Part shown: positions 63,301 to 64,000 of the stretch, piece after piece
How positions within the stretch are numbered: position 1 is the stretch's first letter
Layout: each line of letters starts with the position of its first letter
NCBI GenBank assembly: GCA_950097015.1
Contig: CATNEN010000033.1
Coordinates: 2,232,001-2,296,000, forward strand
Direction: 5' to 3'
Source: Macrostomum hystrix
Lineage: Eukaryota > Platyhelminthes > Macrostomidae
Length of the DNA stretch: 64,000 nucleotides
Position numbers and translations under genes: made by a program
Notes under the pieces: generated by a model
Told to the model about the DNA's origin: nothing
What the model saw: only the letters and a program-made list of their open reading frames with translations
Database searches by the model: none

Positions 63301-64000
63301 CTGGTAGATTTCCAGGAAATGAACTGCTTCCGCCCGCTGGAGATGCTGCTGGAGGCGCTGAACGAGAGGAAGAGCCTGCCCCAGGTGAGAAATCTGCCCA
63401 ACCCACGGTATCTACCCACCCCATGGTATCTACCCCACCCCATGGTGTCTAACCCACCCCATGGTATCTAAACCACCCCATGGTATCTACCCCACCCGAT
63501 GGTGTCTAACCCACCCCATGGTATCTACCCCACCCCATGGTGTCTAACCCACCCCATGGTATCTACCCCACCCCATGGTGTTTAACCCACCCCATGGTAT
63601 CTAAACCACCCCATGGTATCTAACCCACTACCTAACCCACCCCATGGTATCTAACCCACTACCTAACCCAACCCATGGTATCTAACCCACTACCTAACCC
63701 AACCCATGGTATCTAACCCACTACCTAACCCATCCCATGGTATCTAACCCACTACCTAACCCAACCATGGTATCTAACCCACTACCTAACCCAACCATGG
63801 TATCTAACCCACTACCTAACCCAACCATGGTATCTAACCCACTACCTAACCCAACCATGGTATCTAACCCACTACCTAACCCAACCATGGTATCTAACCC
63901 ACTACCTAACCCAACCATGGTATCTAACCCACTACCTAACCCAACCCATGGTATCTAACCCACTACCTAACCCAACCCATGGTATCTAACCCACCCCTTG
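25165..64000 (+). CDS. UNC79: UNC79, NALCN channel complex subunit (5' three quarters)
   Basis: Very large HEAT/ARM-type scaffold that, with UNC80, supports the NALCN sodium-leak channel and neuronal resting excitability. Exons: 25165-25186, 26645-26765, 26870-27204, 27934-28017, 28120-28522, 29145-29576, 29869-29941, [35867-36031], 39264-39301, 39985-40088, 40190-40475, 40818-41825, 41931-42079, 42159-42324, 42419-42794, 43017-43214, 43825-44001, 48233-48436, 49662-49772, 52059-52323, 52654-52879, 53569-53752, 54405-54431, 57347-57486, 58300-58515, 58608-59323, 60360-60449, 62762-63186, 63269-63384. This is about 2,285 codons; vertebrate UNC79 has about 2,600, so the C-terminus lies past the window. 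Diagnostic matches include IANTLKNFSQTLLG, LFHYWPEL, VTKWLNEV with YARVGGYW, WLEAIRTEVP, FDAVEKV, LSLEAQLDLE, and VAKQFLRCSFHQLAPNG. Phases agree at every junction except for a one-base break inside exon 5. Confidence 0.97.
25187..26644 (+). other. UNC79 intron 1, AT-rich
   Basis: Unique AT-rich DNA with no array, unlike most introns here. A 95-codon frame at 25405-25692 has no supporting signal. Confidence 0.6.
26645..26765 (+). CDS. UNC79: UNC79 exon 2
   Basis: CCACACAG acceptor. Encodes AAKIKILRDYQAKLSNAVS and GSDIANTLKNFSQTLLG, near-identical in pattern to vertebrate UNC79 residues 9-46. GTGAGT donor in phase 2. Confidence 0.96.
26870..27204 (+). CDS. UNC79: UNC79 exon 3
   Basis: Helical repeat region: SELYYAVIYLLDVMHNVQSG, then ILETMPYTVACMLPFLPQ, matching the vertebrate DVLSTLPYTMIST segment. 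Donor C|GTGAGT in phase 1. Confidence 0.95.
27225..27895 (+). repeat. 14-base minisatellite filling UNC79 intron 3
   Basis: About 46 copies of CTACATCCCAGATC. The whole intron (27205-27933) is 729 bases, divisible by 3, and open in the UNC79 frame. Confidence 0.95.
27934..28017 (+). CDS. UNC79: UNC79 exon 4
   Basis: Phase 1 in and out (84 bases). Encodes WSEESESYATESLPAILTMV and FQYVEKPG, corresponding to the vertebrate LMIAMQYTSNP region. Confidence 0.92.
28120..28522 (+). CDS. UNC79: UNC79 exon 5 with a one-base frameshift
   Basis: The first part reads LHSQVVECLMGLKRDLSRDL in the incoming frame; from about 28187 the homologous frame is shifted and reads VAAHGPTETRLPAVMMLFHYW and on to PPFYLCLDCADAL and LIDVLGPMK. 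Staying in the first frame meets two TGA codons at about 28227-28232. One base appears to be missing near 28185. Donor AAG|GTGAGC in phase 0. Confidence 0.9.
28590..29090 (+). repeat. 29-base minisatellite in UNC79 intron 5
   Basis: About 17 copies of a unit containing CTCAGAGGCAGCAGAGGAAC. Purine-rich, with many CAG sites upstream of the true exon 6 acceptor. Confidence 0.95.
29145..29576 (+). CDS. UNC79: UNC79 exon 6, Cys/His-rich segment
   Basis: One hundred forty-four codons, phase 0 on both sides. A Cys/His cluster (ACESKTC, CFSAEC, LCEECHSHRHSH) matches the conserved vertebrate cluster CFSAGCC / YCKRCHSNHHS and may bind metal (inference). ELQQYMLESIVSLILEAQVP follows. Confidence 0.95.
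29869..29941 (+). CDS. UNC79: UNC79 exon 7
   Basis: Encodes EILGRILAALFLWFDNTKL, matching vertebrate SLARLVAMVFQWFHST. Ends G|GTGAGG in phase 1, before a 9.3 kb intron. Confidence 0.93.
30360..30745 (+). repeat. degenerate CCTATCAGAAC repeats with a 119-base duplication
   Basis: Short CCAATCAGA/CCTATCAGA motifs recur about every 20 bases, and a 119-base block (about 30494-30612) is repeated almost exactly at 30613-30731. Confidence 0.85.
32760..33030 (+). repeat. about 75-base tandem repeat in UNC79 intron 7
   Basis: Three and a half copies of a unit with AATCCCTGCAAAAACTCTTG and GTGCATGCGTCCGTCCCGC. The copies are nearly identical. Confidence 0.9.
33920..34440 (+). repeat. 28-base minisatellite in UNC79 intron 7
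   Basis: About 18 copies of a unit containing CATCTGCAGTCATCCGGGTC. Each copy holds a YAG preceded by a short pyrimidine stretch, an acceptor-like motif. Confidence 0.95.
35867..36031 (+). CDS. UNC79: UNC79 candidate cassette exon 7b
   Basis: A 165-base open segment between TTCGCAG and G|GTAAGG, phase 1 in and phase 1 out, exactly matching the phase of the flanking exons 7 and 8. It encodes 55 residues (FFLHALAPALPTLRTYILPG, then a Pro/Ser/Lys-rich end). I see no counterpart in vertebrate UNC79, so it may be lineage-specific, alternative or chance. Confidence 0.45.
36400..36612 (+). repeat. 76-base direct repeat, about 2.7 copies
   Basis: Copies begin near 36410, 36486 and 36562. Each contains a strong acceptor-like tract (TGTGCTTCTGTCTTGCAG) and, 22 bases later, a donor-like AAGTGATC (GAGTGACT in the last copy). 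Confidence 0.9.
37165..37418 (+). repeat. 27-base minisatellite in UNC79 intron 7
   Basis: About 9 copies of a unit with GATTGGCCAGGTAGTCTGG. Contains the TGGCCA palindrome and many CAG|GTAGTC donor-like sites. Confidence 0.95.
38165..38535 (+). repeat. 32-base minisatellite in UNC79 intron 7
   Basis: About 11 copies of a unit with CTCTGCAGTTCACACAGGTG; one copy has a 2-base ACA expansion near 38282. It holds PstI-like CTGCAG and E-box CAGGTG motifs. Confidence 0.95.
39264..39301 (+). CDS. UNC79: UNC79 exon 8
   Basis: Thirty-eight bases, TTTTAG acceptor in phase 1, giving DRLQDTLEGIKSE, matching the vertebrate EVGSLVEKLKPQ position just before the VTKWL motif. GTCAGT donor, phase 0. Confidence 0.9.
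39350..39965 (+). repeat. 18/19-base minisatellite in UNC79 intron 8
   Basis: The first half is CACTCCACTGCCTTCTGT (18 bases); the second half drifts to 19-base CTGCCTCCTCTGTCACTCC. The pyrimidine-rich array abuts the exon 9 acceptor. Confidence 0.95.
39985..40088 (+). CDS. UNC79: UNC79 exon 9
   Basis: Encodes YVTKWLNEVYRLHLEIVLSV and PPDYARVGGYW, one of the clearest matches to vertebrate UNC79. Donor TG|GTGAGT in phase 2. Confidence 0.97.
40190..40475 (+). CDS. UNC79: UNC79 exon 10
   Basis: The first G completes Trp. Encodes EGLGRILSLVQYD, WNYTMPFWLEAIRTEVP and FAAERFDQTTVAVQDQ, aligned with the vertebrate GLNRILCLIPYN and WLEAIRTEVP segments. Confidence 0.97.
40610..40815 (+). repeat. (ATTCC)n pentamer satellite next to UNC79 exon 11
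   Basis: Imperfect at its 5' side and nearly pure (CCATT)n at 40740-40808, ending two bases before the polypyrimidine/CAG acceptor of exon 11. Confidence 0.95.
40818..41825 (+). CDS. UNC79: UNC79 exon 11 (largest exon found)
   Basis: Three hundred thirty-six codons, phase 0 on both sides. Starts VLSWLRILTDLRVPIQILEL, then a poly-Ala run and acidic/Ser-rich linker, a conserved helical block ending in HSCRNDSAAVDCQFCREC (vertebrate SHTCQKDEKAIECNLCQ), a long low-complexity Ser/Ala linker, and HLPVHLRLVRALLK at the end. Confidence 0.96.
41931..42079 (+). CDS. UNC79: UNC79 exon 12
   Basis: Encodes MEVTLSILSSLSYLCLHC and FVQFVLKYQFIPT, matching vertebrate ILFNMLNCLKILCLHGE. Donor AC|GTGAGT in phase 2. 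Confidence 0.95.
42159..42324 (+). CDS. UNC79: UNC79 exon 13
   Basis: The first G completes Thr. Encodes LWKLLKAENSALAGGLVSLL, SGAEVFWSILEREF and RTRFDAVEK, aligned with vertebrate HGADIFWTIINGNF and MRFEAVEK. Confidence 0.97.
42419..42794 (+). CDS. UNC79: UNC79 exon 14
   Basis: Encodes VTVICREMSP, SLAHAFSNLIGSLDDINTAV, CLEAQFDSVINDRTLIL and FFMARFDALSLEAQLDLE, all strong UNC79 matches. Donor G|GTGAGA in phase 1. Confidence 0.97.
43017..43214 (+). CDS. UNC79: UNC79 exon 15
   Basis: Phase 1 in and out. Encodes KYNRARFAVARTDSVRSVS (vertebrate KIKRARFARNRQKSVRSL) and a basic region with RRACSVPMHLLSR. Donor G|GTCAGT. Confidence 0.95.
43215..43824 (+). other. UNC79 intron 15
   Basis: No repeat or gene seen; pyrimidine-rich toward its 3' end. 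Confidence 0.5.
43825..44001 (+). CDS. UNC79: UNC79 exon 16, Gln/Ala-rich
   Basis: Phase 1 in (G plus AT makes Asp) and phase 1 out (T|GTAAAG). Acidic start (DEDVEEDE), a Gln run, LLMSLVDE and a poly-Ala run. Homology is weak, so the call rests on open frame, splice signals and phase. Confidence 0.7.
44002..48232 (+). other. UNC79 intron 16
   Basis: 4.2 kb of AT-rich DNA. Apart from the 25-base array at 46220 I see nothing: the open frames here are short and lack splice logic. Confidence 0.55.
46218..46420 (+). repeat. 25-base minisatellite in UNC79 intron 16
   Basis: About 8 copies of a unit with GTCCACTAAAAGTACTCGGC. Each copy carries two palindromes, AGTACT and (at the junction) GCTAGC. 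Confidence 0.95.
48233..48436 (+). CDS. UNC79: UNC79 exon 17, Gln-rich (probable)
   Basis: Phase-1 acceptors at CCATAG (48232) or CCCAG (48265) both keep the frame. Encodes AINPAELMHWDLPVRSRLSR, LLAYNRLLLAA and a run of about 16 Gln, then HPNSCDLPSVDAG with donor G|GTTCTT in phase 1. Homology to vertebrate UNC79 is not evident. Confidence 0.55.
49662..49772 (+). CDS. UNC79: UNC79 exon 18 (probable)
   Basis: Phase 1 in and out (111 bases). Encodes VPKDKQYTRQASAPLFSVGR and a basic/hydrophobic tail to VMS, donor G|GTGAGT. An upstream CCCCAG would extend it, but in phase 0. Confidence 0.65.
50549..50783 (+). repeat. 77-base direct repeat, three perfect copies
   Basis: Copies start at about 50549, 50626 and 50703. 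The lack of mutations between copies points to very recent triplication, or to assembly expansion. Confidence 0.95.
51235..51515 (+). repeat. 20-base minisatellite (AGGTGACACCCCTGTTAAAC)
   Basis: About 13 copies with small variants. Related to the adjoining 21-base array through a shared AGGTGACACCCC core. Confidence 0.95.
51540..51945 (+). repeat. 21-base minisatellite, about 19 identical copies
   Basis: Unit contains CTTGTCTAGCAGGTGACACC; almost no variation. Open on both strands because 21 is a multiple of 3. Each copy has a donor-like CAG|GTGACA. Confidence 0.95.
52059..52323 (+). CDS. UNC79: UNC79 exon 19
   Basis: Phase 1 in. Encodes FREFTDEESNFAAQLQRAL, LHQLVALLLHFMANLD and LRHLNTLLGYNQADKTF, matching vertebrate TVHQLITVLMKFMA and KRHLYVLLGYDQQE. 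Ends AG|GTGCGC in phase 2. Confidence 0.96.
52430..52618 (+). repeat. 20-base minisatellite in UNC79 intron 19
   Basis: About 9 copies of GACAGTGTCTAACAGGCTAG, ending 35 bases before the next acceptor. Confidence 0.95.
52654..52879 (+). CDS. UNC79: UNC79 exon 20
   Basis: The first G completes Arg. Encodes SLTVFHAFIGGISPVLDRNF and NHWLNALLIILYK, aligned with vertebrate CFNAFIAGIAQVMDYN and MWLKALLVILYK. GTCAGC donor, phase 0. Confidence 0.97.
52880..53568 (+). other. UNC79 intron 20
   Basis: Contains a short cluster of TCCGATACTCCGATA motifs at 52990-53130 but no long array and no gene. Confidence 0.5.
53569..53752 (+). CDS. UNC79: UNC79 exon 21
   Basis: Encodes IPLILRPAHTFQYQYNSPNF and EVLVKIAINTIDAQVHVCKE, aligned with vertebrate LLHLIHITVNTLNAQYHSCK. 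Donor G|GTGAGT in phase 1. Confidence 0.96.
54405..54431 (+). CDS. UNC79: UNC79 exon 22 (27-base microexon, probable)
   Basis: TTTTTCATAG acceptor, nine codons (GSEKLDKPK), donor G|GTTGGT, phase 1 on both sides. Skipping would keep the frame, so it may be alternative. Confidence 0.5.
54731..55030 (+). mobile_element. tRNA-derived SINE
   Basis: A-box TAGCCTAGTGG at 54739-54749 and a perfect B-box GGTTCGATTCC at 54783-54793 form a Pol III promoter. A CCTTTAGCAAGACACTTAA-type core, of the sort shared by many animal SINEs, follows at about 54815. The tail ends near a TAATAAAAAAGGG stretch. There is no acceptor-stem pairing, so it is not a tRNA gene. Sits in UNC79 intron 22. Confidence 0.85.
55031..56741 (+). 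other. UNC79 intron 22, AT-rich part
   Basis: No gene. A GC-richer stretch at 55855-55960 may be a repeat remnant but was not identified. Confidence 0.45.
56742..57020 (+). mobile_element. possible second tRNA-derived SINE, diverged
   Basis: CACAGAGTGGTCTAATGG resembles an A-box region and GAGCTCGATTCCG a degenerate B-box 50 bases on. The body differs from the SINE at 54731. Confidence 0.4.
57347..57486 (+). CDS. UNC79: UNC79 exon 23
   Basis: Phase 1 in. Encodes STVSIGDIDTIQENDSPTLS and a Pro/Ala-rich stretch ending RPGRPPFYK. Lies in the fast-evolving linker region of UNC79. GTTTGA donor, phase 0. Confidence 0.8.
57505..58110 (+). repeat. 23-base minisatellite in UNC79 intron 23
   Basis: About 26 copies of AATCCCCGCCATTTCCATTC plus CCT/CCG variants. 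A block of variant order near 57720-57840 recurs near 57840-57990, a higher-order duplication. Confidence 0.95.
58300..58515 (+). CDS. UNC79: UNC79 exon 24
   Basis: Seventy-two codons, TTTTCAG acceptor and GTGAGT donor, phase 0 on both sides. Encodes DASELKFASPVTRMRNRNN and a Gly/Ser-rich linker ending QILASVTIGDGDAR. Confidence 0.85.
58608..59323 (+). CDS. UNC79: UNC79 exon 25, low-complexity linker
   Basis: Two hundred thirty-eight codons plus two bases. Ser/Gly/Ala/Pro-rich linker with poly-Gly and poly-Pro runs, then a basic helix (KPQFRQKKARKTGLSTIEMQ) in the place of the vertebrate PRQRKQRKIAVSAIQREY segment. Donor AG|GTGAGG in phase 2. Confidence 0.9.
59500..60035 (+). repeat. C-rich (CCTTCCGCCC)n array with a higher-order unit
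   Basis: Short CTTCCGCCC units with three copies of a longer block marked by CTCCCTGATAATCAGATTTT at 59552, 59738 and 59860. Confidence 0.9.
60360..60449 (+). CDS. UNC79: UNC79 exon 26 (probable)
   Basis: Phase 2 in (T completes Ser) and phase 2 out (AG|GTTCCG). Encodes SEYGIAALLNSLEILSVCEG and a basic end. A stronger donor at 60556 (GTGAGT) would extend it but ends in phase 0, which does not fit exon 27 as placed. Confidence 0.65.
60610..61880 (+). repeat. 21-base minisatellite, about 60 copies, in UNC79 intron 26
   Basis: Units of AATGACCCAATGAGGATTCTC and AATGAGCCAATAAGGACTCTC types occur in blocks. Seven codons per unit and no stops give 426- and 261-codon false reverse frames. Each unit has a CCAAT box-like CCAATGAG/CCAATAAG. 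Confidence 0.96.
62300..62718 (+). repeat. decayed 49/50-base tandem repeat with AGCAACCGTTGCT core
   Basis: The core (inverted repeat AGCAAC-C-GTTGCT) occurs near 62554, 62604, 62653 and 62702, with weaker copies at about 62318, 62420 and 62508. It ends 45 bases before exon 27. Confidence 0.8.
62762..63186 (+). CDS. UNC79: UNC79 exon 27
   Basis: Gly/Ala linker, then FMLNRCQFCNAIIEQYDEDT (vertebrate DKCHDCGAILEEYDEET), a helical block and VAKQFLRCSFHQLAPNGLF, almost the same as vertebrate VAKQFLRCIFHQLAPNGIF. Donor T|GTGAGT in phase 1. Confidence 0.97.
63269..63384 (+). CDS. UNC79: UNC79 exon 28 (last in window)
   Basis: T plus AT gives Tyr. Encodes EGFFKCMVAVLVDFQEMNCF and LLEALNERKSLPQ, aligned with vertebrate LASSLMDFNELSS and LLEGLNNKKNLPA. 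Donor GTGAGA, phase 0. Confidence 0.96.
63395..64000 (+). repeat. two minisatellites (ATGGTATCTA family) in UNC79 intron 28, cut by window
   Basis: First CCCACCCCATGGTATCTA (about 18-20 bases, 63400-63610), then a longer unit of about 33 bases, CATGGTATCTAACCCACTAC followed by CTAACCCAAC, to the window edge. Begins about 10 bases after the donor. Confidence 0.95.

Noticed and set aside
63600-64000. CTAACCC words suggesting interstitial telomere repeats.
   Set aside because: They are part of a longer minisatellite with ATGGTAT, not (CCCTAA)n.

Overview
This is a 64 kb piece of animal nuclear DNA. The genes are split by GT-AG introns, the coding exons are GC-rich, and almost every intron carries its own minisatellite. 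All gene identities come from reading translations and from splice phase; nothing was searched. The species cannot be fixed. GC-rich codons, heavy tandem-repeat load, a Ty3/gypsy relic, tRNA-derived SINEs and a membrane-type globin fit a lophotrochozoan invertebrate, possibly a free-living flatworm, but that is inference.

Layout: (1) 1-8414, plus strand: the 3' part of an MTUS1/MTUS2 (ATIP-like) microtubule-associated coiled-coil gene, 13 exons that join in phase to 715 codons including the stop. (2) 8.4-11.3 kb: three tandem arrays, no gene seen. (3) 11.33-12.11 kb, plus strand: a possible small multi-pass membrane protein gene. (4) 13854-17793, minus strand: a complete three-exon globin with an N-terminal Met-Gly-Cys, both heme-pocket histidines and introns at the ancestral B12.2 and G7.0 positions, so a globin X-like protein. 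Its introns hold a CT-rich array and a 1.8 kb GCT/ACT array. (5) 18461-about 21337, minus strand: an unrecognised Ser- and Gln-rich protein gene with a polyglutamine tract. (6) 21.6-24.4 kb: a decayed Ty3/gypsy pol fragment followed by a decayed non-LTR retrotransposon fragment. (7) 25165 to beyond 64000, plus strand: UNC79, the large accessory subunit of the NALCN sodium-leak channel complex. I trace 28 exons plus one candidate cassette exon, from the start codon to about three quarters of the protein.

Main observations: the UNC79 start exon is only 22 coding bases and is recovered by splice phase; UNC79 exon 5 carries a one-base frameshift; UNC79 intron 3 (729 bp, a minisatellite) is open and in frame; a symmetric 165-base candidate exon sits in the 9.3 kb intron 7; each intron has a different minisatellite, several starting next to the 5' splice site or full of splice-like motifs. 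I found no CRISPR array, prokaryotic-type operon or other clearly new system. The genes have no obvious shared pathway, although UNC79 and a membrane-anchored globin are both linked to neurons in other animals.
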